A stretch of 64,000 nt of DNA from Comamonas sp. BIGb0124 (GTDB lineage Bacteria > Pseudomonadota > Gammaproteobacteria > Burkholderiales > Burkholderiaceae_C). How positions within the stretch are numbered: the first letter of the stretch is position 1; each line of letters opens with the position of its first letter. The notes beneath the pieces are model-generated. The model worked only from the letters and a program-made list of their open reading frames with translations. It had not been told where the DNA came from and did not search any database. Position numbers and translations under genes: made by a program. The stretch spans positions 1-64,000 of the forward strand of contig NZ_RJVF01000009.1 of NCBI RefSeq assembly GCF_003752175.1, given 5' to 3'. This document shows positions 42,585 to 51,198 of this stretch, piece by piece.

Positions 42585-44186
42585 ATGAATTCGTCACGTC
42601 GTGCATTCAACGCCGCCTTGCTGGCCTCGGGCTTTGTTCCGCTGGCCTCTTTTTCGAACAGAAGTCTGGCCGCCACGCCGGTCGCCGGCGGCACGTTGCG
42701 TGTCGCATGGAGCAGCGAGCCGACCGATTTCGTGCCCCTGAACACCAGCTCGGGCTCGACGCAATTCGTGGGGGCCAAACTGTTCGACGGGCTGCTGTCG
42801 TACGACGCGCAATTGCGCCCCCTGCCGAACCTGGCCGAGAGCTGGAAACTGGCCGCGGACGGCCTTAGCCTGAGCTTCACGCTGCGCAAGGACGTGAAGT
42901 TCAGCGACGGCACGCCGTTGACCTCGGCCGACGTCGCGTTCTCGATCCTGAGGCTCAAGGAGGTGCACCCGCGCGGCCAGACGACCTTTGCTGCGGTGAC
43001 GGCGGTGGAGACCCCCGATGCGCGCACGGCCGTGATCCGGCTCTCGCGCCCCGTGCCTTACCTGATCCTGGCCCTGACGGCGGCCGAAAGCCCGATCGTG
43101 CCCAAGCACATCTACGAAACGCTGAAGAAGGGCGAACGCGTGCCGGCCGACAAGATCGTCAGCTCGGGCCCGTTCCGCATCGCCGAATGGCGGGTCGGAA
43201 GCCACATCCTGCTCCAGCGCAATCCCGATTACTGGAACGCGGGCCAGCCTCGCCTGGACCGAATCGTCATCCGGTTCATTTCCGACCCGGCAGCGCGTGT
43301 CGCGGCTTTCGAAGCCGGAGACATCGACCTGCTGCCCGAAGACCTGGTGCCGATCTCCGACATCGCGCGTGTGTCGGCGCAGCCGGGCGTGCGGATCGAT
43401 CCGGGTCCGTATGCCTATTACGGCTCGATTCAGCAGGGTCTGTCCTTCAACCTCGAACGCGAGGTGCTGAAGGACGTGCGTGTGCGGCGTGCCATCGCCC
43501 ATGCGCTGAATGTCGATGAGATCATCCGCAAGATCTACCACGGCCAGGCCGTTGCGTCGCCCACGGCGATCACGGTCTACAACCAGGCCTTCTTCGATGC
43601 ATCGCTCAAACCCTATGCCTACGACCCCGCGCTGGCCAATCGCCTGCTGGACGAGGCCGGACTGCCGCGCGGCGCCGACGGCACCCGCTTCAAGATCAAG
43701 CTGACCTGGAACACCGAAGGCGCCATTCCCCCGACGACGCCCATCCTCTACCGCCAGGCGCTGGCGGCCGTGGGCATCAGCGCAGAGATCCAGACCTCGG
43801 ACTTTGCGGCCTTCACCAAGCGCATCTACACGGATCGCGACTGGGATCTGGCCATCGACCGGTATGGCTCGACCTTCGACCCGACGGTCGGCACCCAGCG
43901 CTTCTATCACAGCCGAAGCTTCAAGGTGGGCGTGCCGTTCACGAATCCGGCACGTTACGAGAACCCCGAAGCCGATGCGCTGTGGGATGCTGCGGCGATC
44001 GAGGTCAATCCCCAGAAGCGCCGGGAGATCTTCTCCAAGCTGCAGGCGGTGCTGTTGCGAGACATCCCGATCCTGCCCCAGGTGGTGGCCACGCGCAACA
44101 TCACCTCGCGCACCTCGGTGCAGGGCAATGCGCCCTTTGCGACCGGAAGCTTCGACAGCTTTGCCCAAGCCTGGCTGGCGGCCTGA
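42585..44186 (+). CDS. ABC transporter substrate-binding protein, oligopeptide (SBP_bac_5) family, second copy
   Basis: A 533-residue binding protein. The N-terminus NSSRRAFNAALLASGFVP has twin arginines before a hydrophobic run (Tat-like), with cleavage near LAA-TP. Motifs include LSFTLRKDVKFSDGTPLTSAD and SSGPFRIAEWRVGSHILLQR. ATG 42585 has AGGAG spaced 9 nt. There are no transporter subunits in this cluster, so it probably shares the DppFDBC-like transporter at 28916-32845. It leads a run of eight colinear catabolic genes. Confidence 0.93.
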   Translation: MNSSRRAFNAALLASGFVPLASFSNRSLAATPVAGGTLRVAWSSEPTDFVPLNTSSGSTQFVGAKLFDGLLSYDAQLRPLPNLAESWKLAADGLSLSFTLRKDVKFSDGTPLTSADVAFSILRLKEVHPRGQTTFAAVTAVETPDARTAVIRLSRPVPYLILALTAAESPIVPKHIYETLKKGERVPADKIVSSGPFRIAEWRVGSHILLQRNPDYWNAGQPRLDRIVIRFISDPAARVAAFEAGDIDLLPEDLVPISDIARVSAQPGVRIDPGPYAYYGSIQQGLSFNLEREVLKDVRVRRAIAHALNVDEIIRKIYHGQAVASPTAITVYNQAFFDASLKPYAYDPALANRLLDEAGLPRGADGTRFKIKLTWNTEGAIPPTTPILYRQALAAVGISAEIQTSDFAAFTKRIYTDRDWDLAIDRYGSTFDPTVGTQRFYHSRSFKVGVPFTNPARYENPEADALWDAAAIEVNPQKRREIFSKLQAVLLRDIPILPQVVATRNITSRTSVQGNAPFATGSFDSFAQAWLAA

Positions 44187-44189
44187 GCC

Positions 44190-45824
44190 ATGGCGGACGT
44201 CAACATCCTCACCCCCGAGACGCTGCGCGCCTGGTATGGGCTGCCCGGCGAACTGGCCGTCGTCGATCTGCGCGAGGAGATCGATTTCTCGACAGGCCAT
44301 ATCTTCTTTTCGAGCTGCATTCCGCTCTCGCGCATCGAACTGCTGATCGCGGACCGCATCCCGAGATTCGACACACGCGTCGTGATCGTCGATGCCCCCC
44401 GGGCCGCCCCTGCCACGCATGCAGAGGGCGCGCGCCACGGTGCACGCCGGCTGGCCGAGCTGGGCTATACGGACGTGCACGTGCTCGGCGGCGGCGTCGA
44501 GGGCTGGCGTGCGGCGGGCCTGCCGGTGTACACCGGCGTTCACGCACCCAGCAAGGCCTTTGCCGAGGTCATCGAAGAGTCGCTGCACACGCCTGCGATC
44601 GATGTCGAGGAACTGGTGAGGCGGCAGGCGTCGGGCGAGCCGCTGGTCGTGGTCGACAGCCGCACCACCGACGAGTACCGCCGCAACACGGTTCCGGGGG
44701 CCTATGGCATACCGGGCGCCGACCTGCTGCGCTGCATCCGTGACCTGGTGCCGGACGACACCACGCCGGTGGTCGTGAATTGCGGGGGACGCACGCGCAG
44801 CATCATCGGTGCACAGGCGTTGCTGAACGGCCGGCTGCCGAATCCCGTGGTTTCGCTGCGCGGCGGCCTGCTGGCCTGGCGGCTGGCGGGGCTCGAACCC
44901 GAAGTCGGGGCCGACCGCGTGCCGGTCTCGCCGACGGACGAAGCGCTGCGCTGGGGCCAGGCCTCTGCCGCCGCGCTGGCCGAGCGGGCCGGCGTGCGCG
45001 AAATCGATGCGGCCGGACTGGCCGCCTTTCGGGCCGATGCGGCGCGGACGACCTATCTGCTCGATGTCCGCCGCCCCGAAGCCTACGAAGACGGCCATCT
45101 GCCCGGATCGCTGCCGGCACAGGGCGGCCAGCTGGTGCAGGAGACCGACAGCTATGCCGTCGTGCATGGCGCGCGGGTCGTGCTGGTGGACGACGGCGAT
45201 CTGTCGCAGGCGCGCCTGACCGGATCCTGGCTGGTGCAACTGGGGCTGAAGGAGGTCTACGTGCTGTCGGGCGGCCTGGGCGGCCACGCCTTGAAGACGG
45301 GCCCCCATCGGCCGGCCGTGCTCGGCCTTCGATCGGTCTCCACCCGGGAGCGGCCCGAGTCGCCCCGAACACTGTTCGAGAAGTCGAAGACCGAGACGGT
45401 GGCAGTCATCGATATCGGCCTTTCGGCCCGTCATCGCGAGGCGCATGTCCCCGGTGCCTGGCTGGCCCGGCGGGTCGAGCTCGAAACCGTGATCGGCGAT
45501 CTGCCGGCCGATGCCCGGATCGTGCTGACGTCGGAAGACGGCGTGCTGGCCCGCATCGCGGCGTCGACGCTGACGGCCGCGACCGCACGGCCGGTGACCT
45601 GGCTCAAGGGCGGTACGGCGGCCTGGGCCGAGGCCGGTCTGCCGCTCGAAACGGGGGCGCCGCGTACCCTGGGCCAGGGCGGCACCGACGTCTGGCTGTC
45701 GCCCACCCAGCGCAGCGGAGACCAGGCGGCCCATGCCCGTGAATATCTCGATTGGGAGCTGGGCTTGCCGGCGCAGGTGGCGCGCGATCCCGATGTGCGT
45801 TTTGCGCCCCTGGCCCTCGACTAG
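44190..45824 (+). CDS. Four-domain rhodanese-like sulfurtransferase
   Basis: A 544-residue protein made of four tandem rhodanese domains (about 8-115, 136-237, 272-368 and 385-490). Only domain 2 has the catalytic cysteine loop, C198 in NCGGRTRS. At the equivalent positions domains 1, 3 and 4 carry Asp, Asp and Ser. It likely transfers sulfur from a donor such as thiosulfate or a persulfide to an acceptor. No signal peptide, so cytoplasmic. It starts 4 nt after the binding protein stop, implying cotranscription. Multi-rhodanese proteins with one active site are known, but this placement beside flavin monooxygenases hints at handling released sulfur. Confidence 0.9.
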   Translation: MADVNILTPETLRAWYGLPGELAVVDLREEIDFSTGHIFFSSCIPLSRIELLIADRIPRFDTRVVIVDAPRAAPATHAEGARHGARRLAELGYTDVHVLGGGVEGWRAAGLPVYTGVHAPSKAFAEVIEESLHTPAIDVEELVRRQASGEPLVVVDSRTTDEYRRNTVPGAYGIPGADLLRCIRDLVPDDTTPVVVNCGGRTRSIIGAQALLNGRLPNPVVSLRGGLLAWRLAGLEPEVGADRVPVSPTDEALRWGQASAAALAERAGVREIDAAGLAAFRADAARTTYLLDVRRPEAYEDGHLPGSLPAQGGQLVQETDSYAVVHGARVVLVDDGDLSQARLTGSWLVQLGLKEVYVLSGGLGGHALKTGPHRPAVLGLRSVSTRERPESPRTLFEKSKTETVAVIDIGLSARHREAHVPGAWLARRVELETVIGDLPADARIVLTSEDGVLARIAASTLTAATARPVTWLKGGTAAWAEAGLPLETGAPRTLGQGGTDVWLSPTQRSGDQAAHAREYLDWELGLPAQVARDPDVRFAPLALD

Positions 45825-45839
45825 CAGCGGCAGCCCGTC

Positions 45840-47246
45840 ATGACCCGTCAATTGCGCTTCAACGCATTTGTCGTCAACCGCCCGGTGCACCAGTCGCCGG
45901 GCCTTTGGCGGCATCCCCGCGATACCTCGCGGAACTACCAGAGTCTCGATCACTGGTGCGAACTGGCCCGCGTGCTCGAGCGCGGCCTGTTCGAGACCCT
46001 GTTTCTGGCCGATGGCATCGGCGTCAACGAGAACTTCGGCGGCACGGCCGACGCCGCGCTGCGGACCGGTTCGCAAGTGCCGACCAACGATCCGGTGCTG
46101 CTGGTGCCCGCCATGGCACAGGCGACCACGCACCTGGGGTTTGCCGTCACGGCCACGACCTCGTTCGAGCACCCGTATCTGCTGGCCCGGCGCTATTCCA
46201 CGCTCGACCAGCTGACGAACGGGCGCGTGGGCTGGAATGTCGTCACCGGCGCATCGAACAGTGCGGCGCGCGGCATGGGCCGGCGTGCGGTGGCGCCGCG
46301 CGAGACGCGCTACGAGATCGCGGACGAGTTTCTGGCGCTGACCTACAAGCTGTGGGAAGGCTGCTGGGAAGACGACGCCGTGCTCTGGGACAGCAAAACC
46401 GGGCAGTTCGCCGATCCGGCCAAGGTCCATCGTGTCGTGCACCACGGCGCGCACTTCGACATGGAGGGCATTCATCTCTCGACGCCTTCGCCTCAGCGCG
46501 CACCGGTGCTTTTCCAGGCCGGTGCTTCTGCACCGGGCCGTGCCTTTGCTGCACACCATGCCGAATGCGTTTTTCTCTCGGGCATGACGGTCGCGCAGGT
46601 CGCGTCGGCCGTGCAGGATATCCGCCGGCTGGCCGCAGGCTACGGGCGCAATCCGCGCGACCTGAAGTTTTTTCCCAAGGCCACGGTCATCACCGCGCCG
46701 ACCGATGCCGAAGCCCGCGACAAGTTCGAGGAATACCAGAAATACGTCAGCATCGAAGGTGCATTGCTGCTGTTCTCCGGCACGACCGGCATCGATCTGT
46801 CGGCCTACGGGCCGGATGAACCCATCCGCTACCAGGCGCGCGACGATGGTGTTTCGTCGGCACTGGCCCAGTTCACGACCGAGAGCGACACGGTGTGGAC
46901 TCCCCGGCGCATCGCCCGCTTCATGGGCATCGGCGGATACGGCCCGGTCTTCGTCGGCTCGCCGGCGACGGTGGCCGACGACATGCTGCGGTGGGCCGAG
47001 GGCGCCGATATCGAAGGCTTCAACCTGGCCTACGCCGTCATGCCCGAAACCTATGCGGACTTCGTCGACCTGATCGTTCCAGAGCTTCAGGCACGCGGCG
47101 CTTACAAGACGGGTTATGCGCCCGGCACGCTGCGCGAGAAGCTGTTCGGTTGGCGGACCTTGCCGGACAGCCATCCTGCGGCCCGATTTCGCCCGGGTGC
47201 GAAGGTGAATGCGGGGGCGAGTGCGGATGCAGGGGAGGGCATATGA
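45840..47246 (+). CDS. FMN-dependent monooxygenase, NtaA/SnaA/DszA (LLM class) family
   Basis: A 468-residue luciferase-like monooxygenase of the nitrilotriacetate/dibenzothiophene-sulfone group (LRFNAFVVNRP, GLFETLFLADGIGVNENFGG, GRVGWNVVTGASNSAARGMG, VLFQAGASAPGRAFAA). These two-component enzymes use reduced FMN and O2 to oxidise N- or S-containing substrates; no flavin reductase gene is seen in the cluster. It starts 15 nt after the rhodanese stop and overlaps the peptidase start by ATGA. Confidence 0.92.
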   Translation: MTRQLRFNAFVVNRPVHQSPGLWRHPRDTSRNYQSLDHWCELARVLERGLFETLFLADGIGVNENFGGTADAALRTGSQVPTNDPVLLVPAMAQATTHLGFAVTATTSFEHPYLLARRYSTLDQLTNGRVGWNVVTGASNSAARGMGRRAVAPRETRYEIADEFLALTYKLWEGCWEDDAVLWDSKTGQFADPAKVHRVVHHGAHFDMEGIHLSTPSPQRAPVLFQAGASAPGRAFAAHHAECVFLSGMTVAQVASAVQDIRRLAAGYGRNPRDLKFFPKATVITAPTDAEARDKFEEYQKYVSIEGALLLFSGTTGIDLSAYGPDEPIRYQARDDGVSSALAQFTTESDTVWTPRRIARFMGIGGYGPVFVGSPATVADDMLRWAEGADIEGFNLAYAVMPETYADFVDLIVPELQARGAYKTGYAPGTLREKLFGWRTLPDSHPAARFRPGAKVNAGASADAGEGI

Positions 47247-48922
47247 CGCAGTCCGGCCTTGAAAACCCCCAAGAGACCGGCGCCTCGCTGCTGCGCGACG
47301 TCGAGGCGCTGGTGGCCTGCGGGCCGCGTGTGGCCGGCTCGCCTGCCGAGCGCGCGGCGGCCAACTACATCGTGTCCGAGCTGCGTGCGGCAGGGCTGTC
47401 TCCCGAGCTTCTGGAATGGGATGCCTGGATCAGCCTGCCGGCCAAGGAAGCCTGGATCGAGACCGCCGACGGGGTGCGCATCGCGGGCAAGGGCGTCGCC
47501 TTTGCCGCCGACAGCGGTGCAGCCGGCGTGCGCGGCCCGCTGCGCCGGCTCGACGAGCCCGGACGGCTCGACGGTGCCATCGTTCTGGTGGACGGCCTGC
47601 CGCATCTCGCGCGGCTGGAGGCCGCCGCGAGCCGCGGCGCCCAGGCGGTCGTCGCGGTCTCGGCCGACGATCACGCGCATTACTGGCAGATCTCTCCGCT
47701 CTGGGGCTCGCCGGCACGCGCCGCCGATCTGGCGCGCATGGCGCCGATCCCCGCGCTTCAGGTGTCGCGCAGCGATGGCGAACGCCTCGCGCAACTGGCG
47801 TGCGATCGAGGCGCCGTCAGGCTGGTCGCACCGGTCGACAGCGGCTGGCGCCGTGTGGTCATGCCCACGGTGTCGATTCCCGGCCGCGAGGCGGGCGAAC
47901 TGCTGATCGGCGGTCACTACTGCAGTTGGGGGCCGGGCGCCACCGACAACGCGGCAGGCAATGCCCTGATGCTGGATCTGGCCCGTCGCCATGCCGGTGG
48001 GCCCAGGCCGCGATTCGGCCTGCGGCTGGCCTGGTGGACGGGACACGAGCAGGGCGGTTACGCCGGCTCGGCGCATTTTGCCGACGTGTTCCACGACGTG
48101 CTGGCGGCCCATGCGTTGGCCTACCTGTCGGTGGACAACGTGGGCAGCCGGGGCGCGACGATCTGGCAAGTGCAGAACACCGGGGCCGAGCTGCACGACT
48201 ATGCAACCGGCATCCGCGACCGGCTGGCTCCGCTCGACCCTGCAGCCGCCGGCTTTGCCCGCACCCTGCTGCCGGCCCGCAAGGATCGCGGCATTCCCGC
48301 GTCGCGTCCGGCACGCAACGGCGATCAGAGTTTCGGCGGCCTGGGTCTGGCCAGTCTTCAGGTGGCTTCGTGGCTGGCCGAAGACGCTGCCGACCGCATC
48401 CCGGGCACCGGCTTGCCGTGGTGGTGGCACACCGACGAGGACAAGCCGGCGTATTGCGATCACGCCGTGCTGGCGCGGGATCTGGCGGTGCATGTGGCCT
48501 TGGTCGAGGGGCTGGTGAACGCGCAGACGCTGCCCATCGACCCGGCCGCACAGGCACGGGACCTGGTCGCCGCGCTGCAGGCCGTCGTCGAATCCGCCCC
48601 CGAATTGGCATTGGCCCCCGAGCTGCTTGCGCTGGCCGAGACCTATGCCGATTCGGTGGCCACGCGTGCGCTGTCGGACGGGCAACGCGTGGCGTTGACC
48701 AAGACCCTCAACCCGGTGCTGTTCCATGGCCTTTCGGCCACCGAGTTCGACATGACACGCCAAAGCGCCTTGTTGCCCGGCCTGAGCGCCGCGCTCGACT
48801 GGCCCGGCCTGCCGGCCGAGCAACGCCGCTTTGCCGAGATCGGGCTGCGGCGTGCGGCCAACCGGGTCGCCGCCGCCATCCGCAGCGCGCTGTCTCTGCT
48901 GCAGAACGAGGCCACGCCATGA
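47243..48922 (+). CDS. M28-family peptidase/amidohydrolase-like protein with altered metal ligand
   Basis: A 559-residue protein of M28 fold. An apparent PA-like insert (about 85-200) precedes the catalytic part with H225 (IGGHYCSWG), D235 (GATDNAAG), E269 (general base), D298 (SVDNVG) and H396 (WWWHTDEDKP). The usual EE pair reads E269-Q270, so the second zinc ligand is Gln instead of Glu. No signal peptide is apparent, so it may be a cytoplasmic aminopeptidase or amide hydrolase. ATGA overlaps with genes on both sides indicate strict coupling with the monooxygenases. Confidence 0.85.
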   Translation: MTQSGLENPQETGASLLRDVEALVACGPRVAGSPAERAAANYIVSELRAAGLSPELLEWDAWISLPAKEAWIETADGVRIAGKGVAFAADSGAAGVRGPLRRLDEPGRLDGAIVLVDGLPHLARLEAAASRGAQAVVAVSADDHAHYWQISPLWGSPARAADLARMAPIPALQVSRSDGERLAQLACDRGAVRLVAPVDSGWRRVVMPTVSIPGREAGELLIGGHYCSWGPGATDNAAGNALMLDLARRHAGGPRPRFGLRLAWWTGHEQGGYAGSAHFADVFHDVLAAHALAYLSVDNVGSRGATIWQVQNTGAELHDYATGIRDRLAPLDPAAAGFARTLLPARKDRGIPASRPARNGDQSFGGLGLASLQVASWLAEDAADRIPGTGLPWWWHTDEDKPAYCDHAVLARDLAVHVALVEGLVNAQTLPIDPAAQARDLVAALQAVVESAPELALAPELLALAETYADSVATRALSDGQRVALTKTLNPVLFHGLSATEFDMTRQSALLPGLSAALDWPGLPAEQRRFAEIGLRRAANRVAAAIRSALSLLQNEATP

Positions 48923-50004
48923 CCGCCACCCTGCCTTCTCCCGACATCTACTGGTACATCGGCCCGCCCGACGGCCCCATGCCCTGGGTGCCCGGCGGCA
49001 GCCGGCCGTTCGATCCCGATCATGCGCTGCGGCTGGCCGGCGAGCTCGACCGCATCGGGTTTCACGGCGCGCTGATCGGCACCGGGGCCGAAGACACCTG
49101 GGTGCTGGCCGCCCGTGTCGTCGCGGCGACGCGCCGCCTGCGGTTTCTGATCGCGACCTATCCGATGCTGATCTCGCCCATCCTGGCGGCCAAGATGGCC
49201 CAGAGCTTCGAGCATGCGGCTCCGGGGCGGCTGGCGCTGAACATCGTCAACGGCACCTCGGATGTGGCCTTGAGCCTGGGCTCGAAGCTGTCGCATCAGG
49301 CGCGCTACGAGCTGACCGACGAATGGCTGCCGCTGTTCCGCCAGGCGGTGGCCGGCGAGCCCTATTCGGCGGACGGCCGTCACCTGTCGGCCCAGGGGCG
49401 GATTCCCCGGCTGGTGGGCCCGGACGTACCCCTCCCCGAGCTGTGGATGGCCGGTTCGTCGCCGCTGGCATTGGACATCGCCGCGCGCCACATCGACCGT
49501 TACCTCAGTTGGGGCGAACCGCCCGGCCCACTGGGCGACAAGCTGGCACCGCTGATCGCAAACGCTGCGGCCCTGGGCCGCCGTCCGGGCCTGGGCGTGC
49601 GCCTGAACGTGATTCTGCGCGACAGCGACGAAGCCGCCTGGGATGCCGCCGACGCCTTGCTGCGCTCGGTGCCGCGCGAGGTGCTGCAGCGCAATGCCGC
49701 GGCCAAGGCCGCCAGCGATTCGGTCGGCATGGGCCGCATGGCCACCCTGTATGCCGGACGCGGCATCGATGCGGCACGCGAGCTCGAGATCGAGCCCGGT
49801 CTGTGGCTCGGGCTGGGCCTGCTGCAGTTTGCCGGCAATTCGGCCGCCATCGTCGGCGGGCCGGAAACCGTGCGCCGGGTCATCGACCGCTACCGCGCGC
49901 AGGGCATATCGACCTTCATTCTGTCCGGGCTGCCGCTGCTCGACGAAGCCAGGCGCTTCGGCGAGTCGGTCCTGCCCGGCTTGTTATCTTCCGAAAGGAC
50001 CTAG
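48919..50004 (+). CDS. LLM-class flavin-dependent oxidoreductase, SsuD (alkanesulfonate monooxygenase)-like
   Basis: A 361-residue luciferase-like enzyme (DIYWYIGPPDGPMPWVPG at the N-terminus, LRFLIATYPMLISPILAAKM, RLALNIVNGTSD, LWMAGSSPLALDIAARHIDR). The pattern resembles SsuD-type alkanesulfonate monooxygenases that split C-S bonds with FMNH2 and O2; exact substrate is unknown. ATG overlaps the peptidase stop (ATGA), and a GTG-start dehydrogenase follows 3 nt later. Confidence 0.9.
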   Translation: MTATLPSPDIYWYIGPPDGPMPWVPGGSRPFDPDHALRLAGELDRIGFHGALIGTGAEDTWVLAARVVAATRRLRFLIATYPMLISPILAAKMAQSFEHAAPGRLALNIVNGTSDVALSLGSKLSHQARYELTDEWLPLFRQAVAGEPYSADGRHLSAQGRIPRLVGPDVPLPELWMAGSSPLALDIAARHIDRYLSWGEPPGPLGDKLAPLIANAAALGRRPGLGVRLNVILRDSDEAAWDAADALLRSVPREVLQRNAAAKAASDSVGMGRMATLYAGRGIDAARELEIEPGLWLGLGLLQFAGNSAAIVGGPETVRRVIDRYRAQGISTFILSGLPLLDEARRFGESVLPGLLSSERT

Positions 50005-50007
50005 AAC

Positions 50008-51198
50008 GTGGATCATCTTCCACTCAGTGCCCGCCAGCGCGCGGCCTACAACCAGGCCGGCCTGCTGGCACACGAACGTTTTGCGGCCCGCGCCGGCCAC
50101 CATGCCGAGAGCCGGACGCTGCCCGTCGACGACCTGAAGGACCTGGCCCGCGCCGGGCTGCTGAATCTGGCTGCAGGCGAGGACATCGGCGGCGGCGGCA
50201 GCGGCATCATGGGGCAGGATCCGCTGCTCTACCTGCTGGTGCTGGACCAGATCGCACGCCATGCGGGCCTGGCGACCAGCCATTCGTTGCAGGTCCACAG
50301 CCATGCGCTGCATTTCGTCGACCAGTGCGCCACCCAGGCGCAGCGCCGCCGGCTGCTGGCGCCGATCATCGCGGCCGAGGGCCTGACGACGACGCTGAGC
50401 AGCGAACCGGGACGCACGGCGCGTGGCCCGCGCCACACCACGCTGGCGCACCGGCACGGGCAGGGTTTTGTCATCTCGGGCACCAAGAACTTCGCCACGC
50501 TGGCCGCTGCGTGCAGCCACCTGCTGGTGCTGGTCGATGGCGCCCCCGACAGCGATGTCGCCGGCCAGCGGCTCGCGCTGCTGGTGCCGGTCGATGCGCC
50601 CGGGGTGCGGATCGAAGACACGGGCTGGAATCCGTATGGCATGCGTGCCGGCGTCAGTCCGCTGGTGCATTTCGACCGGCATGAGGTGCCCGAGGATGCC
50701 CTCATCGGCCCGCCGGGTGCGCATGCCGACGGCAACTGGTCGGTCAAGGCCGATCTGGGCTTTGCCGCGCAGTACGTGGGGGCGGCCCACGGCATTCTGG
50801 AGAGCACCGTCCGGGCCGCCAGACGGCGCGGAGTCGCCGCATCGCCGGCGGTCGAGCTGCGCCTGGGCGAAGCCTGGTCGCGGCTGGCGGCGGCCCGCTG
50901 GCACTACTACGGGGCCGCCAAACTGTGGGAAACGCGGGACGAGGGCGCTGCCGGACCGGCATCGCAGTCGGCCAAGGTGCAGGCGGTCAAGGCCGCAGAG
51001 CAGGTGCTCGAGACCGCCACGCGCATTGCCGGCCCGAGCGCCTTCGATGCAGACAGCGAGCTGACGCTGCGCTCGAACGACCTGCGTTACCTCATGATGC
51101 GCGAGCAGCCCGATGCATTGTCCGTCTCGCTCGGCAAGGCGCTGATCGACAGCGCGGCAGAGCCGGTCGCCGCACCCGTCGCAGGAATCGCAGGATGA
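50008..51198 (+). CDS. Acyl-CoA dehydrogenase-like flavoprotein of the SfnB/DszC type
   Basis: A 396-residue acyl-CoA dehydrogenase-fold protein (SHSLQVHSHALHF, GQGFVISGTKNFATLAAACS, AAQYVGAAHGILESTV, SQSAKVQAVKAAEQVLETAT). The region resembles SfnB/DszC flavin monooxygenases used in dimethylsulfone or dibenzothiophene metabolism more than true acyl-CoA dehydrogenases; the catalytic Glu of the latter was not identified. The start is GTG 50008 with SD GAAAGGA, and the stop overlaps the next ATG (ATGA). Confidence 0.85.
   Translation: MDHLPLSARQRAAYNQAGLLAHERFAARAGHHAESRTLPVDDLKDLARAGLLNLAAGEDIGGGGSGIMGQDPLLYLLVLDQIARHAGLATSHSLQVHSHALHFVDQCATQAQRRRLLAPIIAAEGLTTTLSSEPGRTARGPRHTTLAHRHGQGFVISGTKNFATLAAACSHLLVLVDGAPDSDVAGQRLALLVPVDAPGVRIEDTGWNPYGMRAGVSPLVHFDRHEVPEDALIGPPGAHADGNWSVKADLGFAAQYVGAAHGILESTVRAARRRGVAASPAVELRLGEAWSRLAAARWHYYGAAKLWETRDEGAAGPASQSAKVQAVKAAEQVLETATRIAGPSAFDADSELTLRSNDLRYLMMREQPDALSVSLGKALIDSAAEPVAAPVAGIAG

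Noticed and set aside
44522-44537. Perfect 16-bp palindrome GCCGGTGTACACCGGC
   Set aside because: It lies inside the rhodanese coding sequence. In 64 kb of GC-rich DNA one or a few such palindromes are expected by chance, and no promoter context is present.
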